From NCBI GenBank assembly GCA_029891345.1, contig CM057002.1, forward strand, positions 60,998,777 to 61,062,776: 64,000 nucleotides of DNA, read 5' to 3'. This document shows positions 33,457-43,557 of the stretch, one piece after another (the first letter of the stretch is position 1; each line of letters starts with the position of its first letter). The position numbers and the translations under genes are program-made. The notes beneath the pieces were generated by a model, which was not told the DNA's origin, searched no databases, and saw nothing but the letters and a program-made list of their open reading frames with translations. The stretch is from Dryococelus australis. Lineage: Eukaryota; Arthropoda; Insecta; Phasmatodea; Phasmatidae.

Positions 33457-33822
33457 ATGAAGAAATCTGATGCCCGTCCTTCGCAGAAAAATCCACTTCC
33501 AGCTTCATTGTCAGATATACTTGAAGACAGTGAGCCAGGGGTTCTAGTAATATCCTCCGCTTCTCGGCGTGGACAAAGAATGCTGAATAATACAGAGGAG
33601 AAACATGTCTCTCATACCACGATCTCCAGCCGCACACGCAAGCAAAATATTGGAACGCCGTTCGTCAATCAGCGCTCGATAAACCTTGCTTACCAGCAGG
33701 CAGCCCAGCTAATAGGGAACCTTACACAACGTAGTAGCCAATCAGAAACAAGGCCCGTTCCCGGAGCTTCACTCAGCCAATCAGAGAATGTTTACACATT
33801 GCCAATACGTCTCTGTATATAG
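33457..33822 (+). CDS. Unidentified open frame ended by a G element
   Basis: A 121-codon frame starting MKKSDARPSQKNP, with a charged, Ser-rich composition (LSDILEDSEPG, NLTQRSSQSETRP). No family was recognised. Its stop codon TAG (33820-33822) is formed by the first bases of the family G element, so any original frame is truncated. It may be a decayed exon or chance. Confidence 0.25.
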   Translation: MKKSDARPSQKNPLPASLSDILEDSEPGVLVISSASRRGQRMLNNTEEKHVSHTTISSRTRKQNIGTPFVNQRSINLAYQQAAQLIGNLTQRSSQSETRPVPGASLSQSENVYTLPIRLCI

Positions 33823-34669
33823 TCTATTGGCGGTTTCTTCACTTTTTAAAAAATCTATCCTTTGAAAAATCACCCCACGTATGACGTGTTTGGTTATTTA
33901 CTAAATATGGCACGTTTCACAGACGTGTTATACTTCTGCTAACATAAAAGTACTTTATTTTTGGTTAAGTTGAACTGTTATTTATTTTTTCTTCTAAAAT
34001 GTATAATTTTTTATTTATAATTAACATCAATAAAATACAGTTAGAAAACAGGCATGTTGGAAATGCCTAGCATAGGCTGTTCACGTCAAAATTAGCACTT
34101 TTGAAAGCCCTGCTTAAGATCTACTTGTATTCACGTTGTGTATTATTCCGCCTTATGTAAAATTAACATTGCCATGGGCCTCATCATTTTATTCATACGT
34201 TGGTCAAGTGAAACTATGTAATTATCAGAAAAGTAAACATTTTAAAAACCTGCTAATTTCTACACACTGATCAATTAAATAAACACACTGAAATAAATAA
34301 CTTAAATTATCACAAATGGTTACCTAACACTTTTTATTCGACTTTAAGATGTGGAACTACTTTCCATCTCTAATTACCAACTTACCGGCCGCATGTCACT
34401 CTGTGTGCCCGTTGAAGTATATGCAGGCATGACCAGTGACTTTTTTCTAAGGTTGATTTCAAATGTGCTCACTTTATCGTGAACAGCCTTTAAGAAATAG
34501 TTCTTACGCAAAATATTATTGTACCGAGTGCGCTAGAATGTGGCGCGCTGTCCCTTTGGTGTAAATTTCTAGACTTGGTTGAGCTTTCTTAGGATGGAGC
34601 GGAGGTTTTTCCTGGAAGTAGGACTTTAACAGGCCTTCAAAAAAGTCGGAAGTAATTGTGAACGGATTA
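33820..34669 (+). mobile_element. Family G MITE split by a family A MITE
   Basis: TAGTCTATTGGCGGTTTC at the left and GTAATTGTGAACGGATTA at the right. The host sequence GCCTAG|TAAGAAATAG is interrupted at 34073-34490 and resumes correctly. Confidence 0.83.
34073..34490 (+). mobile_element. Family A MITE inside a G element
   Basis: TAGGCTGTTCACGTCAAAAT to CTTTATCGTGAACAGCCTT. In uninterrupted G copies the site reads CCTAGTAAGAA, which matches a TA duplication at 34071-34072 (now CA) and 34491-34492. Confidence 0.84.
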
Positions 34670-35585
34670 CACTTAACCTATTCTGTGGAAGTATGGCAAC
34701 ACAAGAGCGTAATTAAATTTTTAAAATGTGATTTAAAGCAAAACTCTAATACGATCGTTGCAAAATATTTTATAGTGACCGTTTTTACATTTGGTGGCTG
34801 TCTCTGGTCGAACAAACCTCTTCCTTATCGTCGGGCAAGTCAAAAGTAAAGACATTGTAAAATCGAGAGAATTTCTATGATCCAACAAATTTCCCTATGA
34901 AAGTCTACCTAGTTTATCCTTTCGTTACTGGATGACCAAGTTTCTCATTCGGCTAAGTTATCTGTCGACTAATCACAAACGTTGTGTTTTAGAGTACGAG
35001 AGTTCTCACTGGCGCAACGAAATCAGACAGCAGCTAAATAAATGAATGGCACATAATGGCGAAAGGAAACTGTCGGAAATGTGGACGGTAAGTTCATCTC
35101 AGTAAACAGTGACCTTTTCTCGCGTCGTATCTCCGTCTCTAGTAATAAGACGACAATTTAACTCATTCTGTTCCCGTGCCCATGATCGGGGGCTGTTGCG
35201 CATGAGGAATGTTTATGCTTGGCACTGCACACACATAAGGGACGAAATTTGGAGTTTCATATCCTCCCCTTGCCGATCCAGAGACATTTTGTATTTCAAT
35301 AATTTCATCAAGAATATCCAATAATATGGGAAAGGAAGACATAATGTATCCGAAACACCGTACTAAATTTTCCTATAGCTAATTCATTGTACTTTAACTT
35401 CCACCACCCTAAATACACAGACGATACTGCACTGAAAATTAGTTACAAACTTTCTAGTGGAACTACGTACATGTTTGAAATTTTTACGTGTAAGAGCGCG
35501 CTGGTATAAGACTTTTGATGAAAACGAACATTCATCAAATTATACCAGAGAAATTCTCTCTTTATGAAACGTAACTTTTCAACTT
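34670..35585. other. Unclassified sequence
   Basis: No repeat family or exon recognised. Confidence 0.45.
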
Positions 35586-35828
35586 AAAGTAGACTTTACT
35601 GACTGTTCTGCTAAAGTAGACTTTACTGACTGTTCTGTTAAAGTAGACTTTACTGACTGTTCTGTTAAAGTAGACTTTACTGATTGTCCTGTTAAAGTAG
35701 ACTTTACTGACTGTTCTGTTAAAGTAGACTTTACTGACTGTTCTGTTAAAGTAGACTTTACTGACTGTTCTGTTAAAGTAGACTTTACTGACTGTTCTGT
35801 TAAAGTAGACTTTACTGACTGTTCTGTT
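35586..35828. repeat. 27-bp minisatellite, nine copies
   Basis: Nine exact-length 27-base units carry AAAGTAGACTTTACTGACTG and then TTCTGTT. Only one or two units have substitutions (TTCTGCT in unit 1, GATTGTCC in unit 4). The 27-base period keeps two minus-strand frames open (repeat unit FNRTVSKVY in one). The frame is a by-product, since the flanks show no protein-like continuation. Confidence 0.95.
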
Positions 35829-36135
35829 AAAACGTAAATTCTTGAAGAGTTTGCCAGAGTTTTCTTTGAAAGCACGTTTTCCAAATGTACTGTACCTATT
35901 TGTTTCCTTATTAAGCTTAAACTCCTCCATTTACGAAGCTTTAAGAACGGGTATGAAGACAAGGGATCAGTGGCAGGTCTTTCGAGTGCTTTTCCTGTGA
36001 GAAATCTGACTCGTTGAAGTTTCTTCGCCTCTCGTTTGCGAATGATTCATGCCGACGTCAGTGAACATGCAGTGCGTTGTTATCCGGTTGCGAGAAGCAA
36101 GCTCGCCTAAAATACAGCGCTCGTTAAAATAATTA
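35829..36135. other. Unclassified sequence
   Basis: Nothing recognised. Confidence 0.45.
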
Positions 36136-36518
36136 AAGGCTGCTCACGGTAAAGTGAGCACTTTAGAAATCAACCTTAGAAAGAAGTCACTGCCCCTACC
36201 TGCAAAAAAATTTAACGCTTGCCCTGACTGACATGCAGCCAGTAAAGCTGGTAACGATGGAGGCAGTGTAGTTCCATATATTTACGTAGGTTAAACAGTG
36301 TTAGGTAACCATTTGTGATAACTTAAAATTTTTTTTCACTTTGTGTCATTTTTTAATGCATCGAAGTGTCAAAATGAGCAGATTTGTAAATATATTTACT
36401 TTTATAAAAATTCCACAGTTTAACTTGACCGATGGACGAATAAAGTGATGAGGCCCATGGCAATGCAAATTTTACAAAACGGTGAAGAATACACAACGAC
36501 CATACAAGTTGGTCTTAA

Positions 36519-37255
36519 CCCTTTGAGTAGTATGCACGTATATACACGGGGATGCGTTTACATGTAAATTTCCTTTTTCTTGAATATAAAACTAACACTT
36601 TAATAGTTTTAATATTTTGCTGAACGTTGTCGGAATATGAAAAAAAAAAAAAAAAAAAAAAAAATGCAACTGGCCAAACTTTTATTCGTAAGTATATCAA
36701 GTGCTCTTTTAAATAATTTTTCAAATAACACGAAGGATTGTAAAACGTGTTACATCTGTAGCGACACATTAATTGGTACACAGTCAACGTGCGACATCGT
36801 TGGTCAATGGCTAGCCAATTATAAACGTCGCAGAGTACAATAGAGTGTGTGCTGTGTAGTCCGAACCAATAGGACAGTAGTAAGTAGAACTACACAGGCA
36901 AACAAAACTTGTATAGCTTTAGTGGAAAATATAGGCAGCTCACTTCAATCTTGTCCTCAGTGCCAATAATTAGTGATTGGAAAATTTCGTGAATTAATTT
37001 CAGGACAAGGTAGACTTCAAGCACATATAAAGCAAAGTCACCTCCGCAATTGGTTCACAGTTTATTAGACCCGTCCTGCGTGCCTGTGGGCCAATAGCAG
37101 ACTCGCAATGAAACATCTTGCGAATCCCATGACTGCCAGGTGTGGAGCAACAGCCAATGGACACAGTACGCAGAGGACTGAGGCTTCCAGCACACAGGTA
37201 ATTGAACTCGCTAATTTTCCCACCTCTATCAATAATTGTTGCAGTCCTCTAAGGG
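36519..37255. mobile_element. TTAA-flanked piggyBac-like MITE J inside A
   Basis: TTAA at 36515-36518 is followed by CCCTTTGAGTAGTATG; the right end CAGTCCTCTAAGGG is followed by TTGA (37256-37259), a one-base change from TTAA. It contains a 23-base A run near 36641 and the family B element at 36972-37229. Its interior also has an open frame from 36637 without recognisable content. Confidence 0.8.
36972..37229. mobile_element. Family B hAT-like MITE inside J
   Basis: AGTGATTGGAAAATTTCGTG at the left and the complement-like ACTCGCTAATTTTCCC at the right. CAATAATT is duplicated exactly at 36964-36971 and 37230-37237. Confidence 0.85.
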
Positions 37256-37297
37256 TTGAGCGGGGCTTTCAAAAAATGCCCAGTTTGCCGTGAACAG

Positions 37298-37617
37298 ATG
37301 ATGAAAGTTGCAACACTCGAACTCGTAAATGAATTCGGGACTGAACGGGTTAGGAGCGTGGCTGGAGTATTATCGCTCCCGCGATTGTGGGTCAAGATAC
37401 ACACTGTACTTCCTGTGGTGTTGCGTGACGTCACGGCAAGCCGGCAGTTCCTCAAGGGTCGACCCGCGAACCCGCACGTGATGCCACATCGCACTCCCAA
37501 CCCACAATCGCGCGGATTGCTGTCTCTATCTGGATCGACCGGCGACCTACTTGTGTGGCAAACCTCTCGCTTGTGCTCTACAAGCGCTCTTTCTAAACTA
37601 CCTTTGTTTCATATTAA
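37298..37617. other. GC-rich stretch with a 13-bp inverted repeat
   Basis: CGCGATTGTGGGT (37380-37392) and ACCCACAATCGCG (37500-37512) are perfect inverted copies about 107 bases apart. The stretch could be a small TIR element without other support. No exon was recognised. Confidence 0.45.
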
Positions 37618-37663
37618 CACATTCAGAATCAGTGTAAACTATTGTGTACATTACACACGTGTA

Positions 37664-38085
37664 TACGCTGTTCACGTTAAACTGAGCACTCTTGAAAGCC
37701 CTGCTTAAGCTCTACTTGTATGCACATTGTGTATTCTTCCACCATATGTAACATGAACATTTCTGTGGGCCTGCTCACCTTATTCATGCGTCGGCAAGTG
37801 AAACTGTGTAATTATTAGAACAGTAAATCTTTCACAAATTAGATTATTCTTACACTTATACGCACTAAAAATGAGCAATATGCAAAATACATAATTTTTT
37901 TATTAATTAATGTTAACCAAACACTTCTAATTCAACACTAAGACGTGGAACTTCTTTCCACCCGTCGTTGCAAACTTTACTAGGCGCATGCCACTCAATG
38001 TGTCCGTTAAAATATATGCAGGTAGAAGTAGTGACATTTTTCAAACGTTGATTTCAAAAGTGCTCACTTTAACGTGAACAGCCTT
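37664..38085 (+). mobile_element. Family A MITE inside I
   Basis: TACGCTGTTCACGTTAAACT to TTTAACGTGAACAGCCTT. The uninterrupted host reads CACGTGTAGGTAATTTTT (32170 region), giving a TA duplication at 37662-37663 and 38086-38087. Confidence 0.85.
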
Positions 38086-38269
38086 TAGGTAATTTTTGGT
38101 CTGTACTGCACACTGCGAAGCTCAGTGACCTATGATCTTACCTGCGGGTAAATGATTCGCCAACACACTCTTACTGGTCTACATCATAATTGGGTCGTAT
38201 ACCTGTAGCCGAACATATAGCCTACAGCTCATTGGCTGTGACATAGAAAAAAGCGTTGTGTCGACTTAA

Positions 38270-38600
38270 GGCGGATCAGGCCCCGCCATCTTGGATTTTT
38301 TAATTTTCGTCTACTACCCTCAAACTTGGATTTTGTATGGATTTTTTCGGATGACATAACATAGGTTATAATTTAACACTTTTTCTGAAATCTGTTCAGT
38401 TAGACTGTCTCTGTAGTCGCTCCCATCAAATAATCAATTATTTTACTTCGGCTGTTACAAGTTAGAAAATATCAAATTTAACGAAGCTGTAACAATTCAA
38501 GAACATTACTGAAGGTATTCTTCATGCATTGTCATGCCAAAAATTGTAATGCACCTCTGAAATTGAATTTGGGGGGAAAATCTATAAAAATAATTCGCCC
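38270..38600. mobile_element. TTAA-flanked MITE, family K, inside I
   Basis: GGCGGATCAGGCCCCGCCAT follows TTAA (38266-38269); AATAATTCGCCC precedes TTAA (38601-38604). The host sequence CGACTTAAGCACAG is restored on removal. The left end matches the complete K copy at 39231. Confidence 0.8.
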
Positions 38601-38995
38601 TTAAGCACAGCACGCATCATAATTTTTTTTTCCTTTGCGACAGCTTAAACAGTAAATTAAAGTGGGTCTGAAAGGGTCAAAAGCCTGTGTCACTCAACAT
38701 ATTGGATTTTTTATTTATTTCCTCCTTATTCAAATGTAGGAGGATCTATTGCAGTAGAACCTTACCTAATTACCTTATCCATCATTACGGACATAATATA
38801 TGAACTAATGAGGCACATTTATAAAACAACTAATTTATACACAACTTACTACATTAATTCGTTCTTACCTCTTAATAACAACCAGGAAACACCTATTAAC
38901 AATCACGTACAGAAATTTCCATAGAGCCATGAAATGTAATCCTTCTGTAACGAAATATTTTCAGCAATGACCCTAATTCTTCTGTTATAATTCTA

Positions 38996-39737
38996 TAATC
39001 CATTCGCCGCTACTTCACACTTATCTGAAACCCTGCTAAAGTTCTTCTTCCAGGATTAACAGGTCTGGAAAGTTACACCAGAGGACAACGCGCCGCTTTC
39101 CTGCTTACTCAGTTGTAATATTATTTTGCATGAGAACTATTTCTTATGAGGCGCTAACTGTGTTTTTCTTATTTATTATAAAAGAAATGTTACAACTTAT
39201 AAATAAAATGTAGGTGAAACTTCAATTTAAGGTGGACCAGTCCCCGCCATCTTGGATTTTCGGAATTTCCGCCGTAAATTGCATTACAGATATTGTATTT
39301 TATTTTGGGCTTCGACAAAGCGTAGGACATTACATTGCACATGTTCTACAACAGGTATTCCTAGATTACTGTTCCAGGACCATTTCTGTAAGCGAAAGCA
39401 AGAAAAAATTATTTTTTTCTTGCCTTCAATCACGAGTCGAGCAACAATAAATTCTATAGAGATGAAATAGTTTGATTTAACTTAAGGAGCTATTATTTAT
39501 GTCATATCATGCGAGAAATTTCATTAAACGTTCTTAAATGGATTTTATGGCAAAAATAGTGAAAATCCAAGATGGCGGCGGCTGATCCCTCTTAAAGAAA
39601 AATAAGATACGTATGTGTTTACAGAGGTATAGCTGGCTTGATACATGCCATATTTTGGAAATAACTAAATATGTTATTCATGGGGTGATTTCTCACAGGT
39701 TTGTGTTAAAACGTCCGAAAAAAACGTGAATGGAGTA
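38996..39737 (-). mobile_element. Family G MITE split by a K element
   Basis: TAATCCATTCGCCGCTAC at the left, GAACTATTTCTTATGAGGCG in the interior, GTGAATGGAGTA at the right; reverse orientation. Interrupted at 39231-39591. Confidence 0.8.
39231..39591. mobile_element. TTAA-flanked MITE, family K (complete)
   Basis: GGTGGACCAGTCCCCGCCAT and CTTGGATTTT at the left, AAAATCCAAGATGGCGG and CGGCTGATCCCTC at the right: long inverted ends. TTAA lies at 39227-39230 and 39592-39595, and the host G sequence CTTCAATTTAA is continuous without it. Confidence 0.85.
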
Positions 39738-39741
39738 TTGA

Positions 39742-40005
39742 GGGGGTGATACAGCCTCTTAAGGCGGTTTGCACGTTCGCCTCCCACCAAGGCGAACCGG
39801 GTTCAAAACCCGGCCGGGTCACCTCATTTTTGCAAGTGGGAATCATGCCGTACGATGCCGTTGGTCGGCGGGCTTTTTCTCGGGGATCTCCCGTTTTCCC
39901 CGTCCCTTCATTCCGGTGCCGCTTCATCATTCACTTCAATCACCCACATCGGCTCTCAAGGCCTCGCTGTTAAGAGCCGCCCAAATATCTTCACACACTC
40001 ACTGT
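39742..40005 (+). mobile_element. tRNA-derived SINE with intact B box
   Basis: A tRNA-like head, GTTCGCCTCCCACCAAGGCG, then a B box GGTTCAAAACC (39800-39810; consensus GGTTCGANTCC). The body GATGCCGTTGGTCGGCGGGC and TCTCGGGGATCTCCCG follows, and the tail CTGTTAAGAGCCGCCCAAAT ends at an ACACACTCACTGTTA end. It abuts the G element. It encodes no protein; open frames across it are incidental. Confidence 0.85.
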
Positions 40006-41591
40006 TAAGGTGGTCACCTAGTTAGGGGTATGTTTATGTGAGTGAGACAAGAATCGATGAAGCGCTACGGAAGACGCCGACGGGCGTATGTAAAGTGGTA
40101 TCACGTCAACGCGCTAGACAAAGAGCAGGCGCGCAGTAATTCGTCGTGATCGGAGAACATCACGAATTTAATGGACTACTCTATGGTTTTACTGGACGAG
40201 ACTGCATATCTATATCGTCGTTTAGCATGTACACAGTTTGTATATTTCAAGATTCAGCAGTATGAAATTGCCGTTTTTTTTTTTCTATGATGGAGTGCAC
40301 GGAAATAATGTTTCCTGTGTGCGCTATGTCTTGATGATACCATTCTCTCATCTTCTGGACTGTGCTTTATTTCCGTCGGCAAACCTATTGGAGGATACAT
40401 TTAACACATTGAGGTCCGCACACATTTACTGGCACTTAAGACACATTAGAAGTGAATCATCTATATACACTACTGCAAGAACACCGGTTCTGTTGGTGTC
40501 TGTGTTACAATTCGCCACCGTAATGTACTGTTGCTCCTTACCATACCGGACACTACCCTGTACTTTACAGCGTTCATTTTTGGCCTGTCATCAACCAATA
40601 GAGAGCTGAGCTGGTATTGACCCAATAAAACGTTATCCATGGCTGTATAATATAAAAGGAGTTACACTCAATCATGTCTCTCTGCGCGGCTATTAAAAGA
40701 AAATTTTAATTTTATCGTTAGCAATATCATTGGTACTGCAGTGTCGTGTTCTTGTGTGGTCGTGTTCAACACTAGCCGAACAAAGACTGCACATCCATGA
40801 GAATTTTGTTCTGAACAACAGAGAGATTTGTAAATTAACTTTGCTCGAGCTACACTCGAGCTTAGTCTACGAAGTGTTAATAGTTTCAACAGAAACTCTT
40901 TTATTTTCCAAAAGCGTTGCAACGCATCTCAACTTCAGATATACGAAGACCTTAAGGAATTTCAAAGGCGTTCATGACTATAATTTAATTCTAAGGCGGC
41001 GGCAGAGACAAACATTGCCAGTGACAACGAGAAAGCCAGTGATTTGCTGGTCGACTCACAGTATGATTGCGCCAGAAAATATATCTGACGATTTATTGTA
41101 ATTTTTAAGGTCAAGCGTAATCATTTTAATCGTTATTTTTGTCCTTTAATGCTCTGTAATATTAAAGTACTCTGTGTGTATGCAAAAGTGTATGGACTTG
41201 CAGCTTTAAATTATATTTATTTGTTATTTATTTTAGGGGTAAATCACACAGCGATGTGCAAGAAGTTGGACAGGGGGGTTCGGGTTGAAAGTGTCACCAT
41301 GTGGAATTTAAAAAAATAAATAAAGAAAGGAAGCCTATATAATATAGACAGAAAAGAGCGGTGATTAATATGTGTAATGCAAAGTGCAAAGAATTCCTAC
41401 ATTACAAGTGCGAAACAAAGTGAATATTGCTTCCGAAATTCGAAAGCGAAAGGGGTGTGGTTCTGACAGCAGACAGCTCCATGAGGCAAAAGTCTTTGGC
41501 CAGCAGCTCGTCCGATACCTTTCAAATGAAAGGACAATCGGAGTAATGCAAGCTGCCGCCTTGGGAAGGGAAGTGTGTACATGATATCTGC
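40006..41591. other. Unclassified sequence
   Basis: Plus-strand open frames at 40238-40609, 40730-41101 and 41384-41584 have no recognisable domain, signal or splice context. No repeat family recognised. Confidence 0.4.
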
Positions 41592-41740
41592 GGTTTATCG
41601 AGCACTTCTGAAACTCTGATGAGTTTTTATACCTCTCTGGCAATTTTGTATCCTTCCGCCAAATGCCAAATTAAAATTGCCATGGACTGGATTAAGTTTA
41701 TTATTGTGTTTGCCGTTTGAAACTGTGCAATTGTAAGTAC
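41592..41740 (+). mobile_element. Family A relic
   Basis: GAGCACTTCTGAAACTCTG, CTTCCGCCAAATGCCAAATT, ATTGCCATGGACTGGATTAA and GTTTGAAACTGTGCAATT follow the order of the left half of family A, strongly diverged. The terminus is missing. Confidence 0.55.
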
Positions 41741-41743
41741 CCA

Positions 41744-42050
41744 TAGTTTATTCGCGGTTTATTCATACTTTTTAAATCAAACCTTTGTAAAATAAACCTA
41801 TGTATGACTTGTTCGGGTGTTTCCTAAAAATGCAATGTGTCACAAGCTTTTCATACTTGTGGTAACATAAACCTACCTTACTTTTGGTTATACTGAACTT
41901 TTTCCTGTATTTTATATACGAACTACGGTATTTAATTTATAATTAATATGAATACAACATTGAGAAAATAGGTGTTTTGGTAATTCGTAGACAGAAGTAG
42001 TTCTTATGGAATATATTATTACACCGAGTGAGCACAAAACGTGCGTTGTC
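41744..42050 (+). mobile_element. Family G left-half fragment
   Basis: CATAGTTTATTCGCGGTTTA, TCAAACCTTTGTAAAATAAA and TATTATTACACCGAGTGAGC follow family G, then diverge. Confidence 0.65.
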
Positions 42051-42516
42051 CCTTTACTAAGTACGTCACCATTTTTGTACATAAAATCGAGTCACGTGAT
42101 CATTATGTCAATAAAATCGGCCATTTCGGACACGGCCCAAGTCAACCGGCAGTCGACCAGAGCACAAAACTCCTCTCTAGTATTACCAGCTTAGCCTTGA
42201 TGGAGTCCATTCTCGGTTAATTCCAACTATTCTGAAGCCCTGCTAAAGTTCTACTTGCAGAATATTCCTTCGCCTCATGCAAACAAATTTAACTAGGTCT
42301 AGAAAATTACGCCAAAGGGACAACGTAACGCATACGTGCGCACTCAGTGTAATAATATTTTACAGAAGAACTATTTATTACTAGGTATTACCAACATACG
42401 TATTTTCTCCTTCACATTAATTGTAAATAAAATATTGCAATGTAGAGATAGAATATAACTAAATAGTAAATTTAATATAAAAAAAAAGCACTTTTATATT
42501 AACACAAGTTTTTTAA

Positions 42517-42795
42517 CCCTTTCAGTCCAAAATAAATACACAATTTTAGGCGTTGCAAGAAACAAATAATTTGTTTGGTACTGTACTGACATCCAGACGA
42601 CGCTTTGTCTTACATCGGGACCAATACATATTCATCTGTGCTTTGTGTTGCCGGAAGCAGTGGTTTATCTCAGAGTAAACTCTTACACATAAGGAACCTT
42701 TCTCACTGGACGTAATGTTCTGCTGTGCATAGTGCAGACCATTAAGCCCACTTCATATGCAACGTACCAGGTAGAGGATACAGTGACTGAAAGAG
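42517..42795. mobile_element. TTAA-flanked piggyBac-like MITE, family I
   Basis: TTAA (42513-42516) CCCTTTCAGTCC at the left; GACTGAAAGAG TTAA (42796-42799) at the right. Confidence 0.82.
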
Positions 42796-42813
42796 TTAAA
42801 AATTACGCATTAA

Positions 42814-43101
42814 CCCTTTGAGACCCACATTAATTTACGGTTTCAAGTGCCGCAAACAAAATTTTTTATGATGCTTCCTGTACTTAAATCGACGCTACCG
42901 TTGTCACAGCCAATGATCTGTAGGCTATGTGTTCGCCTACAATAATGTGAACCAATTACGACCTAGGCCAGTACGACGGTCAGCGAATAATTTACCCACA
43001 GGCAAGCTCATTGGTCATTGAGTTTCGCAGTGTACAGTACACATTGAAAATTACCTGCGCGTGCGTAATGTACACAATTGTGTACACTGGGTCTGAATAG
43101 G
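42814..43101. mobile_element. Second TTAA-flanked family I MITE
   Basis: TTAA (42810-42813) CCCTTTGAGACCCACATT at the left; CACTGGGTCTGAATAG G TTAA (43102-43105) at the right. Only ten bases separate its left TTAA from the right TTAA of the preceding I element. Confidence 0.82.
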
Positions 43102-43190
43102 TTAAGGAAACAACTGGCCACGTCATACACGGGATGATTTTTCAAAGGTTTGTTTAAATCAAGTGTGATGAAACCTGCGAATACACTATA

Positions 43191-43557
43191 CCCGTTGTAG
43201 TAGCAGCAATGTAGTTTCGGGACATAAATACAAAATGGATTTATTTCGAAGGTACGCCGGCAGTATTATGGAAGGCGTCCCACGCAGACGGGCCGGATCT
43301 CGCCTCGATGCGACGTGCCAGTGTATATGTCGCTTAGCGGAAGCAGTAGTTGAGGTGCAGCGATCGGCGGCAATCTCCGGCCGATACGTCCGAATCTCCG
43401 GCCGATATGTCCGGGTTTCTGTCGAAACAGGTCACGCGATACACGAAGCGAGATTGCGTTTAGTGCTGCCATACGATTCGCGATTTCCCTCTGGCGTCTG
43501 CCTTCCAGTTATGTCTGTCAAATGCTTTTAGGTCAGTCAGACAGATCACCGCTTTTA
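43191..43557. other. GC-rich stretch with a 21-bp direct duplication
   Basis: CTCCGGCCGATACGTCCGAA and its near copy CTCCGGCCGATATGTCCGG lie back to back near 43375-43416. Frames are open on both strands (plus 43235-43531, minus 43266-43472) but no family was recognised. A decayed exon or an unlisted repeat are both possible. Confidence 0.35.

Larger units (their letters stand above)
36136..37297 (-). mobile_element. Family A MITE, host of a three-level nest
   Basis: The left part runs from AAAGGCTGCTCACGGTAAAG to CAAGTTGGTCTTAA; the right part resumes at 37256 with TTGAGCGGGGCTTTCAAAAA and ends GTTTGCCGTGAACAG. Uninterrupted copies read TCTTAAGCAGGGCTTTCAAA at this position. The inserted block is element J. 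Confidence 0.85.
37618..38676 (-). mobile_element. Family I MITE carrying two further insertions
   Basis: TTAA at 37614-37617, then CACATTCAGAATCAGTG. It is interrupted at 37664-38085 (family A) and 38270-38600 (family K) and ends TGGGTCTGAAAGGG before TCAA (38677-38680). After removal of both inserts it follows the reverse of 42814-43101. Confidence 0.8.
42203..43190 (-). mobile_element. Family G MITE carrying two family I MITEs
   Basis: Reverse-orientation G: GAGTCCATTCTCGGTTAATT, GGACAACGTAACGCATACGT, GAAGAACTATTTATTACTAG, then two insertions, then CCACGTCATACACGGGATGA and AAACCTGCGAATACACTA. Confidence 0.75.

Noticed and set aside
35562..35962. 122- and 127-codon minus-strand frames
   Set aside because: Most of each is the 27-bp minisatellite read in two frames; both are open only because the unit lacks stops.
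37298..37617. Small TIR transposon around the CGCGATTGTGGGT inverted repeat
   Set aside because: Only 13 bases are inverted, no target duplication was found, and no second copy is in the window.
39742..39825. Functional tRNA gene
   Set aside because: A and B boxes are present, but the segment continues into a SINE body shared with other copies and lacks a clean cloverleaf.
40238..41101. Two plus-strand frames of about 120 codons
   Set aside because: No domain, no splice context and ordinary base composition; considered chance.
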